Shown: positions 51,961-61,494 of the stretch, piece after piece | Layout: every line of letters begins with the position of its first letter | How positions within the stretch are numbered: the first letter of the stretch is position 1 | DNA from: Halanaerobium saccharolyticum | GTDB taxonomy: Bacteria; Bacillota; Halanaerobiia; Halanaerobiales; Halanaerobiaceae | Reading direction: 5' to 3' | Assembly (NCBI RefSeq): GCF_003259895.1 | Contig: NZ_QLME01000003.1 | Coordinates: 1-64,000, forward strand | Length of the DNA stretch: 64,000 nt | Notes under the pieces: model-generated | Seen by the model: only the letters and a program-made list of their open reading frames with translations | Databases searched by the model: none | What the model was told of the DNA's origin: nothing | Position numbers and translations under genes: made by a program

Positions 51961-53592
51961 ATGAAAAAAAGAAAAAAATTATTAGATAAAATACTTAATT
52001 CTATGGCGGAAGAATATTTTTCTTATGAGAATAAAATTATAAAAATCAATAATTTAAAAGAAGCTGATTTTAAAAAAGTGGCTCTAAAAGTTGATGCTGA
52101 AGACCAGAGCTACTATGTAGAAAATAATTATTTAATTGATCAGGATAATGTATATTTTAATAAAGAAAGTGTTAATCTTTTAAAATATAAAATCCAATTT
52201 CTTGGTAAAGTTAAGTCAGGTCAGCATAATGTTCCCTATCATAATGATGCAGCCTATAAAAGTTTGAGTATTGATCTTGATAAAGGGCTGGATTTATTAA
52301 AAAAATATCAGAAAAATAATCATGAGCAGGCTTCATTTCTGCACTATAAATCAGACTTACTGGACTATCTACCTGCAGAAAGAAAAAGATTACTTTTAAA
52401 ACTTGCTGCAGAGGCTGCAGAATTAGGATATAATCTTTATCTTGTTGGTGGCCAGGTCCGGGACTTATTGATTAATCTCCCGTTAAATAAAGATTTGGAT
52501 ATCCTGCTGGATGGGGATCTAAAAAAGTTCTTTGTTCATCTGGCTGAAAAATATGATTATCAATATGATTATAACAATAAATTTTCTACCGGATTTTTAC
52601 ACAACAAATATGGCTATTCAATTGATATAGCAAGCTGCAGAGAGGAAAAATATCATTTTCCAGGTTCTTTACCTCTTGTAGAAAAAGCTGATCTCTTTTC
52701 TGATCTGTTTCGTCGTGATTTTACAATTAACACTCTGGTTATTGATTTACACCCTGATCGTAAAGGAATCTTATATGATTTTTTTGGTGCTCTTAATGAT
52801 TTGAATAGTGGAATTCTCAAAGTACTTCATAATTACAGTTTTAGAGATGATCCTTTAAGAATTTTGAGGGGGATTCGTTTTCAAATATTAAAAGATTTTA
52901 AACTAAGTGCTGAAACTGTTGAACTAAGCAGGCGATCACTAAAAAATTACGATTATCATAAACTGGCTCTGGAAAGAGTTTTTACTGAGCTGTCATATTT
53001 ATTTAAAGCGCAGAAGGATATTTCTCAATTTTCAGCTATTCTATTGAATCAGATTCCTGTATTAAAACTGATTAAGGATGATTTTAAATTTGACAGCAGC
53101 AGAGATTCTAAGTTTTTAAAAGGAGAGAAAATGCTTGCTTTGAGCAGAGAAAAAGAACTTGAAGTTAATCATTTTCTTGTCAGACTAATGATTTTGTTTT
53201 ATAATAGTAGAGAAAGCTTAATTAAATCCTGGCCGCTTTCAATTCCAGAAAAAAAGACTTTTGTTCAAAAAAGCTGGGAAAACATTGAGCCTGCAGTTTT
53301 TGAAATTAAAGATCCGGCCTTAAGATATAGAGAATTGGAGTTTTATCAGTCAGAAGAATTAATTATGTTTGCCGTTAATAACTTTGTGCAGGAGTATGCA
53401 GAAGAGATTTTTCGGCACCTGCAGCTTAGAAATGAGATTGAAGTTCCAATTTCGGGTCATGATTTAATGGATATGGGGATTAAGCAGGGTCCAGAAATCA
53501 AAAAATATTTATTGGAAATTAGAGATCAGATACTGCGCGATCAGCTCAACAGTCGTGAGGAAGCTTTGAAATATTTAAGTGAGATAATATAA
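51961..53592 (+). CDS. tRNA nucleotidyltransferase/poly(A) polymerase family protein with N-terminal extension
   Basis: A 543-residue class II nucleotidyltransferase. The head domain starts near 158: VGGQVRDLLINLPLNKDLDIL holds the GG and DxD catalytic motifs. RRDFTINTLVID (near 254) and FRDDPLRILRGIRFQ (near 299) are the flexible-loop and base-selection motifs. The C-terminal helices end near 540. The first roughly 140 residues are not part of the family and match nothing I recognise. It may be a CCA-adding, A-adding or poly(A) enzyme; motifs alone do not decide. GTGGTG precedes the ATG. Confidence 0.82.
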   Translation: MKKRKKLLDKILNSMAEEYFSYENKIIKINNLKEADFKKVALKVDAEDQSYYVENNYLIDQDNVYFNKESVNLLKYKIQFLGKVKSGQHNVPYHNDAAYKSLSIDLDKGLDLLKKYQKNNHEQASFLHYKSDLLDYLPAERKRLLLKLAAEAAELGYNLYLVGGQVRDLLINLPLNKDLDILLDGDLKKFFVHLAEKYDYQYDYNNKFSTGFLHNKYGYSIDIASCREEKYHFPGSLPLVEKADLFSDLFRRDFTINTLVIDLHPDRKGILYDFFGALNDLNSGILKVLHNYSFRDDPLRILRGIRFQILKDFKLSAETVELSRRSLKNYDYHKLALERVFTELSYLFKAQKDISQFSAILLNQIPVLKLIKDDFKFDSSRDSKFLKGEKMLALSREKELEVNHFLVRLMILFYNSRESLIKSWPLSIPEKKTFVQKSWENIEPAVFEIKDPALRYRELEFYQSEELIMFAVNNFVQEYAEEIFRHLQLRNEIEVPISGHDLMDMGIKQGPEIKKYLLEIRDQILRDQLNSREEALKYLSEII

Positions 53593-53641
53593 AAATTTGA
53601 AAGATTATATAAATAAGACAGTTTTACAAAGAGGTGAAATA

Positions 53642-54283
53642 GTGAATACAATATATGAATTATTATTACTAATTCCGGTACTTTTATTTTCTTTATCTTT
53701 ACATGAATTTATGCATGGTTATGTATCATATAAATTAGGAGATCCTACTCCGAAGTCTCAGGGAAGGTTAACTTTAAATCCCCTGGCACATCTGGATCCG
53801 ATGGGAAGTCTGGTTTTAATTTTAACCAGACGTTTTGGCTGGGCTAAACCGGTTCCAATTAACCCAAACTATTATAAAAATCCAAGACAGGGAATGATGT
53901 TTGTCAGTCTTGCTGGCCCGGGAGCAAATTTTTTTCTGGCCGCTTTATTCGCACTGACAGCAAGAATTATTGTCTTTTTTAGTTCTTCCAGTTTATACCA
54001 GCTGCAGATGGCTGGCTATGGTAACCTTGTCCAGACATTTTTCGTTTTCTTTCAGTTAGCAGTAATTATTAATTTAAGTTTAGGTTTTTTTAACCTTTTA
54101 CCTGTGCCACCACTGGACGGATCTAAGATTTTAATGGGTTTTTTACCACCTAAATTTGATAAATATATCCGTAAACTGGAAGGTCCTTATGGAATGATTT
54201 TACTGTTGATACTTGCCTACACAGGAATTTTATGGAGTATAATTGGACCACTGGTAAATACAATGTACGGACTATTACTGTAA
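53642..54283 (+). CDS. Site-2 protease family zinc membrane protease (M50)
   Basis: A 213-residue polytopic protein of the compact M50 group. The zinc motif HEFMH lies near residue 21 in the first hydrophobic helix, and the third ligand Asp is in NLLPVPPLDGSKIL near 160. It has about five hydrophobic segments. I chose GTG at 53642, 5 bases after GAGGTGA; an upstream ATG (53597) has no binding site and would add a non-conserved stretch. The substrate is unknown. It directly precedes scpA-scpB, as in many Firmicutes. Confidence 0.88.
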   Translation: MNTIYELLLLIPVLLFSLSLHEFMHGYVSYKLGDPTPKSQGRLTLNPLAHLDPMGSLVLILTRRFGWAKPVPINPNYYKNPRQGMMFVSLAGPGANFFLAALFALTARIIVFFSSSSLYQLQMAGYGNLVQTFFVFFQLAVIINLSLGFFNLLPVPPLDGSKILMGFLPPKFDKYIRKLEGPYGMILLLILAYTGILWSIIGPLVNTMYGLLL

Positions 54284-54300
54284 GAGAAAGAGGTTAAGTT

Positions 54301-55029
54301 ATGGATTATAAGCTTATACTTGATGATTTTGAGGGTCCGCTGGAACTTTTATACCAGCTGGTTAAGAAAAATGAAATAAATATCAGTGAGGTTTCACTTG
54401 CAAAGATCACTGATCAATATCTTAAACATTTAGAGCAGATGCGGGAATTTGATATTGATCTGGCAAGTGAGTTCTTAATTATTGCGGCTGAACTAATTGA
54501 AATTAAAATTAAAGCTCTGCTGCCTGTGGATGATGAGCAGGAGGAAGAAGAAACTGAACATGAATTAATTACCCGGCTTAAAGAATATGAATTATTCAAA
54601 AACATTGCTCAAATGTTAAAAGAGTGGGAAGAGAAGGCCGGGAACCGCTATCAGGCTAAGGTTGATATTGAAGAACTGATGCCGGAGATGCTGCAGGTTG
54701 ATTTGGAAATTTCAGCATCTAAACTTTATGAGCTGGTGGTTAAAGCTTTAACTGCTGACAAGGAAGAGGAAACAGAGGTTTTAAAAAATCCTAAATTAGA
54801 GTACCTTAAAGAAGAAAAGTTTAACATTAGTAATAAAATTAGAGATATTTTAAAAGATATCAGACAGGTTAACCACGAAGTGTCATTTTTTCATTTAATA
54901 AAAGAAGAAAATAATCAGCTTGAAATTGTGGTCAGCTTACTGGCATTATTAGAGTTGATGAAGCGTAAACGAATAAGGGTAGTCCAGGATAATAATTTTT
55001 CTGATATCAGGATCAGTATGGAAAGGTGA
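54301..55029 (+). CDS. scpA: Segregation and condensation protein A
   Basis: Kleisin subunit that bridges SMC heads in the chromosome condensin complex. The 242 residues begin with the family signature LDDFEGPLELLYQLVKKNEINI, have the N-terminal domain to about 100, an acidic linker (DDEQEEEETEHE), and a C-terminal winged-helix region (LLALLELMKRKRIRVVQ). Smc itself is encoded about 1.9 kb downstream of scpB. GAAAGAGG lies upstream; scpB follows after 4 bases. Confidence 0.93.
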   Translation: MDYKLILDDFEGPLELLYQLVKKNEINISEVSLAKITDQYLKHLEQMREFDIDLASEFLIIAAELIEIKIKALLPVDDEQEEEETEHELITRLKEYELFKNIAQMLKEWEEKAGNRYQAKVDIEELMPEMLQVDLEISASKLYELVVKALTADKEEETEVLKNPKLEYLKEEKFNISNKIRDILKDIRQVNHEVSFFHLIKEENNQLEIVVSLLALLELMKRKRIRVVQDNNFSDIRISMER

Positions 55030-55033
55030 TTTG

Positions 55034-55714
55034 ATGAGTGAGGATAAGATAAGTTATCTCAGTAATAAAAGAAGGGAAAAAGAGCAAAAAATACTTGATA
55101 ACCTCGGATTTGAAGATTTAAAACCAAAGGAGATTGCCCTGGTTGAGGCTCTTATTTTTAGCAGTAAAAAAAAGCTGCCCCGGACTGTAATTAAAGAAAT
55201 CACTGCTTTTTCGGAAGAAAAACTGGAACGAATAATTATCTATCTGGAACAAAAATATCAGGGGCTTGAATTTGGTATCCAGCTTAAAGAATATAATGAT
55301 AGTTATTTATTTCAGACAAAAAAAGAATTTGCAGCTGAGATAGAACAATTATTTGACATCACAAAGGTTTCTTCTCTTTCTACTGCTTCAATGGAAACAC
55401 TGGCTATTATAGCCTACAGACAGCCGGTAACGCGCTCTGAAATTGAAGAGATTAGAGGGGTTAGTGTAGAGAGGACTTTAACAACTTTAACTAAATATGA
55501 TTTAATAGAAGAAGTAGGCAGAAAAGAAACTATTGGTAATCCAATTATCTATGGGACTACTGATCAATTTTTAGAATACCTGGATATTGAAGATTTAGCT
55601 GAGCTGCCGGAAATTGAAAGGGTAGAAAAATTATTTGCTGAAGAAATAGAAGCAGCTGCAGAAGAAGCAGCAGAGGAAGAAATGGAAGCAGAAAGTGACA
55701 AAAATTCTAAATAG
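55034..55714 (+). CDS. scpB: Segregation and condensation protein B
   Basis: Dimeric winged-helix partner of ScpA. The 226 residues include the IEALIFSS-like segment VEALIFSSKKKLPRTVI (near 38), the hallmark AIIAYRQPVTRSEIEEIRGV (near 125) and GNPIIYGTTDQFLEY (near 163). A C-terminal tail of about 40 residues is very acidic (Glu/Ala-rich) and probably disordered. ATG at 55034 chosen with AGGTGA upstream. Tail length is unusual but fits the acidic proteome of a halophile. Confidence 0.92.
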   Translation: MSEDKISYLSNKRREKEQKILDNLGFEDLKPKEIALVEALIFSSKKKLPRTVIKEITAFSEEKLERIIIYLEQKYQGLEFGIQLKEYNDSYLFQTKKEFAAEIEQLFDITKVSSLSTASMETLAIIAYRQPVTRSEIEEIRGVSVERTLTTLTKYDLIEEVGRKETIGNPIIYGTTDQFLEYLDIEDLAELPEIERVEKLFAEEIEAAAEEAAEEEMEAESDKNSK

Positions 55715-55765
55715 ATATTAATTAAACGGAATAAAAATTTATAATTATAATTTTGAGGTGAAAAA

Positions 55766-56476
55766 ATGGAGAGACTGCAGAAAGTCATGGCCCATGCAGG
55801 GGTTGCTTCTCGTAGAAAATCAGAAGAAATAATAGCAGAAGGTAGAGTTAAAGTTAATGGAGAAATTGTTGAAGAAATGGGATTTAAGGTGGATCCGGAA
55901 GAAGATGAGATTGTAGTTGATGGTGAAGTAATAAGTGAAGAGAAAAAAAGGTATATTTTATTAAATAAACCGGAAGGATATATTACCACAGTCTCGGATC
56001 CGGAAGGCCGTCCAACAGTAATGGATTTAATTCCCGATTTAAAACAGAGATTGTATCCGGCTGGCAGACTTGATTATGATAGTTCCGGTCTGCTGTTAAT
56101 GACAAATGATGGAGATCTAACCTATAAATTAACTCATCCCAAAAAAGAAGTAGATAAAAAATATAGAGTTCTGGTCCAGGGGAAACTGAGTCAGGAAGAG
56201 TTCGAAAAATTTGAAGCTGGAATGATTATTGATGGTCAGAAAACAGCCCCGGCAAAAATATCAAATGTAAATTATAAAGATGAGCAGACTCAATTTGAGA
56301 TAGTAATTCACGAAGGCAGGAATCGTCAGGTGAGAAGAATGGTTAAAATTGTCGGATTTTCTGTTATTTCTTTAAAAAGAATTGCTTTTGCTTTTCTAAC
56401 ACTTAAAGGAGTTAAAGAAGGCGAATTTAGATATTTAAGTGATCAGGAAGTAAATAAATTAAAAAATATACTTTAA
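55766..56476 (+). CDS. rluB: Pseudouridine synthase RluB family
   Basis: A 236-residue RsuA/RluB-type pseudouridine synthase acting on 23S rRNA (U2605 in E. coli). N-terminal S4 domain MERLQKVMAHAGVASRRKSEE (residues 1-21) to about 60, and catalytic Asp in AGRLDYDSSGLLLMTNDGDL (near 105). The C-terminal motif HEGRNRQVRRM lies near 183. GAGGTGAA precedes the ATG. The order scpA-scpB-rluB is conserved in Firmicutes. Confidence 0.92.
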   Translation: MERLQKVMAHAGVASRRKSEEIIAEGRVKVNGEIVEEMGFKVDPEEDEIVVDGEVISEEKKRYILLNKPEGYITTVSDPEGRPTVMDLIPDLKQRLYPAGRLDYDSSGLLLMTNDGDLTYKLTHPKKEVDKKYRVLVQGKLSQEEFEKFEAGMIIDGQKTAPAKISNVNYKDEQTQFEIVIHEGRNRQVRRMVKIVGFSVISLKRIAFAFLTLKGVKEGEFRYLSDQEVNKLKNIL

Positions 56477-56630
56477 TTTTTGTTATAAAGAAGGAATAAA
56501 TCTTTTAATCAAGAATTAATTAACAAGCTGTTTAAATATTCTCAAGGATATTTTTATAATCCTGAAGATTCTCCACCTATTTTATAGAAAAAAATATTAT
56601 TATTAATTTTGAGGGGGAGTTAAATTATTT

Positions 56631-56891
56631 ATGGAACAATTAAAGGTTTCATCAAAATCAGATCCAAAAGCTGTTGCCGGTGCTTTAGCAGCAGTCTTAA
56701 GAGATGAAAAAGAGGTTGAATTACAGGCGGTAGGTGCTGGAGCAGTTAATCAGACTATTAAAGCAATTGCTATATCCCGGGGTTATGTTGCTCCCAATGG
56801 GATGGATTTAATTATGATTCCTGCATTTGTTGAAATTGAAATCGATGGAGAAGAAAGAACAGCTATTAAATTTTTAGTAGAACCGAGATAA
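56631..56891 (+). CDS. spoVS: Stage V sporulation protein S
   Basis: An 86-residue Alba-like protein. The sequence LKVSSKSDPKAVAGALAAVL, then AVGAGAVNQTIKAIAISRGYV and a final IKFLVEPR is near-invariant in SpoVS. It is required for late sporulation in Bacillus but also exists in non-spore-formers, including Thermus and Thermotogales, so it does not prove sporulation. It follows GAGGGGG by 11 bases, a long spacing. It lies where rnc lies in relatives, before smc. Confidence 0.93.
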   Translation: MEQLKVSSKSDPKAVAGALAAVLRDEKEVELQAVGAGAVNQTIKAIAISRGYVAPNGMDLIMIPAFVEIEIDGEERTAIKFLVEPR

Positions 56892-56904
56892 ATCACGATT
56901 TTTT

Positions 56905-56932
56905 AAAACCTATCCGGGAGGGTAGGTTTTTA
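56905..56932 (+). terminator. Intrinsic terminator after spoVS
   Basis: AAAACCTATCC and GGTAGGTTTT pair with one bulged T around a GGGAG loop and end in TTTTT. It sits 21-40 bases before the possible smc start codons, so smc may be transcribed by read-through or from a promoter I cannot identify. Confidence 0.7.
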
Positions 56933-56952
56933 AATGTAAATTCAGGCTAATT

Positions 56953-59900
56953 GTGAGGTTGGTGGTTAATATTTTTCTAAAAAAAATAAGACTCAAAGGT
57001 TTTAAATCCTTTGCTAATAAAACTGATATAGAAATCGAAGAAAATATAACCGCTGTGGTTGGACCAAACGGCAGTGGTAAAAGCAATATTGTGGATGCTA
57101 TCCGCTGGGTTTTAGGTGAGCAGAGTGCTAAAAACCTGCGTGGAAGCAGAATGGCAGATATTATATTTTCGGGAAGTGAAGAATTAAATGCCAAAAAGAA
57201 AGCCAGTGTGACTCTCTTTTTTGATAATTCTAATGGTGATTTACCTGTTGAAGGTAAAGAGCTCACTCTGGGACGTCAGGTAAGTGATGATGGCCGCAGC
57301 GACTATCTGATCAATGGGGCTTCCTGTCGTTTAAAGGATATAGAAATGCTGTTAATGGATAGTGGTCTGGGAAGTGATGGTTATTCAATAGTAGGACAGG
57401 GTAGAATTGATTCTATTATAAAATCCAAGCCAGATAAGATGCGCCTCTTTTTTGAAGAGGCTGCCGGGATTATGAAGCATAAGTCGCGGAAAGAAGATGC
57501 CGAAAAACGTCTTGATAATACTAATAATGATTTAAACAGGATTCATGATCTTGTGGATGAGCTGGAAAAAAGACATGATCCTTTAGCAAAGGCAGCTGAG
57601 AAGGCGAAGAAATATAAGGATTATAAAAATCAGCTTTCAGATTTAGAAATCAGTTTATTAAATAAACAGTGGAAAGAACATTCAGAAGAATTTAGTCAGT
57701 TGAGCCAGAAAAGAGAGTCTGCAGAGAAAAAACTAAATGAAAAAGAAAGCAGTTATAATGCTCTTTCCTATCAGCTTGATAATTCTAAAGATAAGCTGAA
57801 ATCTCTTAAAAATGAAAAAGAAGAAGTAAGTAATAATTATTTTCAGAATCAAAATAAAGTTAATGAAATCAATAATAATCTCAATGTGATGGAAGAAAGA
57901 AAAAACAATTACATAGAAAATAAAGAAAATTTAACTCAGAAAATTACTGACTTGAAAAAAGATCGTAAGCTGCAGCAGGAAAAAGTTAAACAGGCTGAAG
58001 ATAATTTTGAATTAATAAATTCTGATCAGCAGAATATTCAGGCTGAAATAGATAAGTTAAAAAAGAATATTAATCAGAATAATGAACAGATAGAATCGCT
58101 CAGTCAGAAAATAAAAGTTAAGGAAAACGAAATAGAAGCAAATAAGAAAAAAATTCAGGACGAGAATTCTGCTTTAGAAAGATTAAAAGAAAGAGTTGAG
58201 ATTTCAAATGATCGTCTGCAGGAAATATCTGCAGATCAAAATCAAATTGATGATAAAATGAAAGTTGAATCAGAAAAAGCAGCTCAAATCAAAAAAGAGT
58301 TGGCAGAAATTAGAGAGCAGATTACTCAAAAAGAGTCAGATTTAGATAGTTTGAAAGAAAATATTGATAAAGAAGCTCAGGCTTTAGAAGCTGGCAAAGA
58401 TGAACTTTTAAAAACAAAAGAAGATTATCAGCACTATAATTCCCGACTGCAGTTAATGGAAGAAATGCAGGAAAGTTATGAAGGTTATTATAATGGTGTG
58501 CGCAGCCTCTTAGAACAGCGAGAAAAATTTAGTGGAATAATTGATGTTGTAGCAGAGATAGTATCAGTAAAAGCAGAATTTGAACAGGCTATTGAAACTG
58601 CGCTGGGTGCAAAAATGCAGAATATTATTGTTGAAGATGATCAGACTGCCCGTGATGCTGTAAAATATTTAAAACAAAATAAAAAGGGTCGTGCTACCTT
58701 TTTACCTCTAAATATGGTTAATGGTTCTCGTCTGGGAGATCATTATTTAGAAAAATTGGCTCAGCAGAAAGGGTTTATAGGACTGGCTGTTGACCTTGTT
58801 GATTTTCCTGATCGTTTAGAGAATGTATTCAACTTTCTTCTGGGACAGATTGTGGTCAGTGATAATCTGAATCATGCTGTCCAGATGTCTAAAAATATTA
58901 AGCGCAATTTCCGAGTAGTTACTACCGAGGGAGATGTTGTTTATCCTGGTGGAGCAATTTCGGGAGGGAGCAGTTCCAGCAACAGCAGAGATTTAATTGG
59001 CCGCAGTCGTAAAATAGAAGATCTTAAAACTAAAAAAAGTAGGCTGCAGCAAAAAGGAAAAGCACTGGTCGAAAAACTGGAGACCAATAAAAAAGAGCTG
59101 GACCAGAAACGAGAAAAACTGGAAGCTTTAAAATCTGCAGTCCAATCTTTAAAAATGGAAGAAAATAATATTATTAATCGTAAAAATAGAGTCGAAGAAA
59201 CTCTGTTAGAATTGAAATCAGATAAAGATTTAAGACAGAACAACTTTTCTGAACTTGATAACAGCCTAAAAAATAACAAAGATTTAATTAAAATTAAAGA
59301 AAAGAAAATAAATGAATTAAAAGAAAAAAATAAAAGTTTAAATTTAGAGATAAATGATTTAAAGGCTGCTTTAAATATTAAAGAAGAAAATTTAACTGAG
59401 CTCGAACCTCAGTTAAAAGAATTGGAGCTTGATGGAGCAAGAATTTCTGAAAAAAGAAATAATGCTCAGGAAAAATTGAAGGAAGCGAAAAGAAGTTTAG
59501 AACTTAAAATTAAAGAAATTAATAATAAAGAAGAAGAGATAAAAGAAATAAGCAGTGATTTAGAAAGAATATCTGACCGCAGAGTAAAAATGCAGCAGAA
59601 GAAAAAAGAACTGGAGTCTGCTGGAGAAGATTTAAAGCAGAAAAAAGAAGAATTAACTATTAAGGTTAAAAACTTAGAAAAAGAAGTTGAAGTTAAAGAG
59701 AAGAAGGCAAAAGAACTGCAGCAGCAGCTGAATAAAATTAAAGATGATTTTCATCAGCTTGACTTAAAATATACTAAATTAGATGATAAACTAACTAATA
59801 TTAAATCTATACTGCTGGAAGACTACAACTTAAAGCCAACAGAGATTGATGAAAGTGATTTAATTGAAATTAAGGATGAAGATGAAGCAGAGGTTGAGTC

Positions 59901-60570
59901 AAAAATTAAGTCATTAAAAAAGAAGATGGATAGTTTACATCCTGTCAATGAGGCAGCAGTAGAAGAATTTGCTGAGCTAAAGGAAAGATTGGACTATTTA
60001 CATGAACAGCAGGATGATTTAAAACATGCCAGAAATTCAATAGAATTAGTGATTTCTGATATTGAAGAATCAATGGAAAAAATGTTTGCCGAAACTTTTT
60101 ATCAGGTTAAAGAAGAGTTTTCTAAGGTTTTTAAAGCTCTGTTTCAGGGTGGAAAGGCTGAACTTAAATTAAGTGAGCCCGAGGAATTATTAACAACTGG
60201 AGTTGAAATTCATGCTCAACCGCCGGGTAAGAGCCTTAAAAGTTTATCGCTGCTTTCAGGTGGAGAAAGAGCATTAACGGCAATTGCCTTAATTTTCGCT
60301 TTTATCCAGGTTAAACCAAGTCCTTTTTATGTGTTGGATGAGATTGATGCACCTCTGGATGATGTTAATATTGTTCGTTTTGCCAGTTTTATCAAAAAAT
60401 ATGCAAAAGTTGCTCAGTTCATTATTATTACTCACCGCCGCTATATGATGACTGAGGTTGATTCTCTATATGGTGTAACCATGGAAAAATCAGGTGTATC
60501 AAGACTGGTATCTTTAAAATTGGATCAAGCAGAAGAATTTAATGATGAATATATCAAGGAGGCTTTATAA
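56953..60570 (+). CDS. smc: Chromosome segregation protein SMC
   Basis: Large coiled-coil ATPase that organises the chromosome with ScpA and ScpB. About 1200 residues: Walker A VVGPNGSGKSNIVDAIRW (near 36), coiled coil about 170-505, hinge about 520-680 (GYYNGVRSLLEQR...VYPGGAISGGSSS), return coiled coil about 690-1045, signature LSGGERALTAIALIF (near 1115) and Walker B YVLDEIDAPLDD (near 1138). The start is ambiguous: GTG 56953 has no binding site and GTG 56962 lies 3 bases after GAGG. ATT 56971 would give an N-terminus FLKKIRLKGFKSF like Bacillus SMC and is 5 bases after GGTGG. I report the longest form. Confidence 0.93.
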   Translation: MRLVVNIFLKKIRLKGFKSFANKTDIEIEENITAVVGPNGSGKSNIVDAIRWVLGEQSAKNLRGSRMADIIFSGSEELNAKKKASVTLFFDNSNGDLPVEGKELTLGRQVSDDGRSDYLINGASCRLKDIEMLLMDSGLGSDGYSIVGQGRIDSIIKSKPDKMRLFFEEAAGIMKHKSRKEDAEKRLDNTNNDLNRIHDLVDELEKRHDPLAKAAEKAKKYKDYKNQLSDLEISLLNKQWKEHSEEFSQLSQKRESAEKKLNEKESSYNALSYQLDNSKDKLKSLKNEKEEVSNNYFQNQNKVNEINNNLNVMEERKNNYIENKENLTQKITDLKKDRKLQQEKVKQAEDNFELINSDQQNIQAEIDKLKKNINQNNEQIESLSQKIKVKENEIEANKKKIQDENSALERLKERVEISNDRLQEISADQNQIDDKMKVESEKAAQIKKELAEIREQITQKESDLDSLKENIDKEAQALEAGKDELLKTKEDYQHYNSRLQLMEEMQESYEGYYNGVRSLLEQREKFSGIIDVVAEIVSVKAEFEQAIETALGAKMQNIIVEDDQTARDAVKYLKQNKKGRATFLPLNMVNGSRLGDHYLEKLAQQKGFIGLAVDLVDFPDRLENVFNFLLGQIVVSDNLNHAVQMSKNIKRNFRVVTTEGDVVYPGGAISGGSSSSNSRDLIGRSRKIEDLKTKKSRLQQKGKALVEKLETNKKELDQKREKLEALKSAVQSLKMEENNIINRKNRVEETLLELKSDKDLRQNNFSELDNSLKNNKDLIKIKEKKINELKEKNKSLNLEINDLKAALNIKEENLTELEPQLKELELDGARISEKRNNAQEKLKEAKRSLELKIKEINNKEEEIKEISSDLERISDRRVKMQQKKKELESAGEDLKQKKEELTIKVKNLEKEVEVKEKKAKELQQQLNKIKDDFHQLDLKYTKLDDKLTNIKSILLEDYNLKPTEIDESDLIEIKDEDEAEVESKIKSLKKKMDSLHPVNEAAVEEFAELKERLDYLHEQQDDLKHARNSIELVISDIEESMEKMFAETFYQVKEEFSKVFKALFQGGKAELKLSEPEELLTTGVEIHAQPPGKSLKSLSLLSGGERALTAIALIFAFIQVKPSPFYVLDEIDAPLDDVNIVRFASFIKKYAKVAQFIIITHRRYMMTEVDSLYGVTMEKSGVSRLVSLKLDQAEEFNDEYIKEAL

Positions 60571-61494
60571 GTGGGATTTTTACAGAGATTAAAAGATGGA
60601 CTTAAAAAAACTAAAGCAGGTTTTGTAAATAAGGTCAGCAATATTTTTACTGGTAGAACTAATATTGATGATGAATTATTCGAAGAATTGGAAGAAGTAC
60701 TTATTCAGGCTGATGTTGGAGTTAAAACAACTTTTACTTTAATTGAGAAATTAAAAGAAGATGTTGAAAAAGAAGAAATAACTGAACCAGAAGAACTGAT
60801 GAAATATTTTCAAAAAGAACTTAAAAGTCTGCTGCAAAATGATGAAGGAGGCTTTAATTTTGAGAATGATTTAAATATAATCATGGTTGTAGGTGTTAAT
60901 GGAGCCGGGAAAACCACTACTATTGCCAAAATTGCTGGACGCCATAAAGAAGAAGGTAAAAAAGTTATGCTGGCAGCCGGAGATACTTTTAGAGCTGGAG
61001 CAATTGAACAGCTGCAGATCTGGGGGGATCGTCTGGGGGTTAATGTGATTTCTCAGCAGGAAGGATCAGATGCAGCCGCAGTAGCCTATGATGCAGTGCA
61101 ATCTGCCAGAGCTAAAGGTGTTGATCTTTTAATTGTTGATACAGCCGGACGTCTGCATACCCAGACTAATTTAATGGAAGAGCTTAAAAAGGTAAAAAGG
61201 GTAATTGATAGAGAGGCAGAAGCAATTAAGGCTGGAGTTGAAGTTCTCTTAGTTTTAGATGCCACAACCGGACAAAATGCAATTTCTCAGGCAAAACTCT
61301 TTAATGATGCAGTAGATGTGGATGGAGTTGCTTTAACCAAACTCGATGGTACTGCTAAAGGCGGTATTGTGATTGCAGTCAAAAATGAACTTCAGATTCC
61401 AATTAAATTGATTGGGGTTGGGGAAGCAGCAGAGGATCTGCAGAATTTTGATCCAGAAGAATTTATTGAGGCACTTTTCAGTAATGAGGAGTAA
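60571..61494 (+). CDS. ftsY: Signal recognition particle receptor FtsY
   Basis: GTPase that docks ribosome-SRP complexes at the membrane. The 307 residues are the NG domains only, without the long acidic A domain of E. coli. N domain about 1-95 with LFEELEEVLIQADVGV; G domain with G1 GVNGAGKTTTIAKI (near 110), DTFRAGAIEQL, G3 DTAGRLHTQ (near 190) and TKLDGTAKGG (near 252). Start GTG is 9 bases after AAGGAGG, which overlaps the smc stop region. It ends overlapping the next gene by 11 bases. Confidence 0.94.
   Translation: MGFLQRLKDGLKKTKAGFVNKVSNIFTGRTNIDDELFEELEEVLIQADVGVKTTFTLIEKLKEDVEKEEITEPEELMKYFQKELKSLLQNDEGGFNFENDLNIIMVVGVNGAGKTTTIAKIAGRHKEEGKKVMLAAGDTFRAGAIEQLQIWGDRLGVNVISQQEGSDAAAVAYDAVQSARAKGVDLLIVDTAGRLHTQTNLMEELKKVKRVIDREAEAIKAGVEVLLVLDATTGQNAISQAKLFNDAVDVDGVALTKLDGTAKGGIVIAVKNELQIPIKLIGVGEAAEDLQNFDPEEFIEALFSNEE

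Noticed and set aside
56544-56567. SigH-like promoter before spoVS (AAGGATATT then TGAAG)
   Set aside because: The -10 part does not match GAAT, the spacing is short, and the -35 part is one arm of a small AGGAT/ATCCT palindrome.
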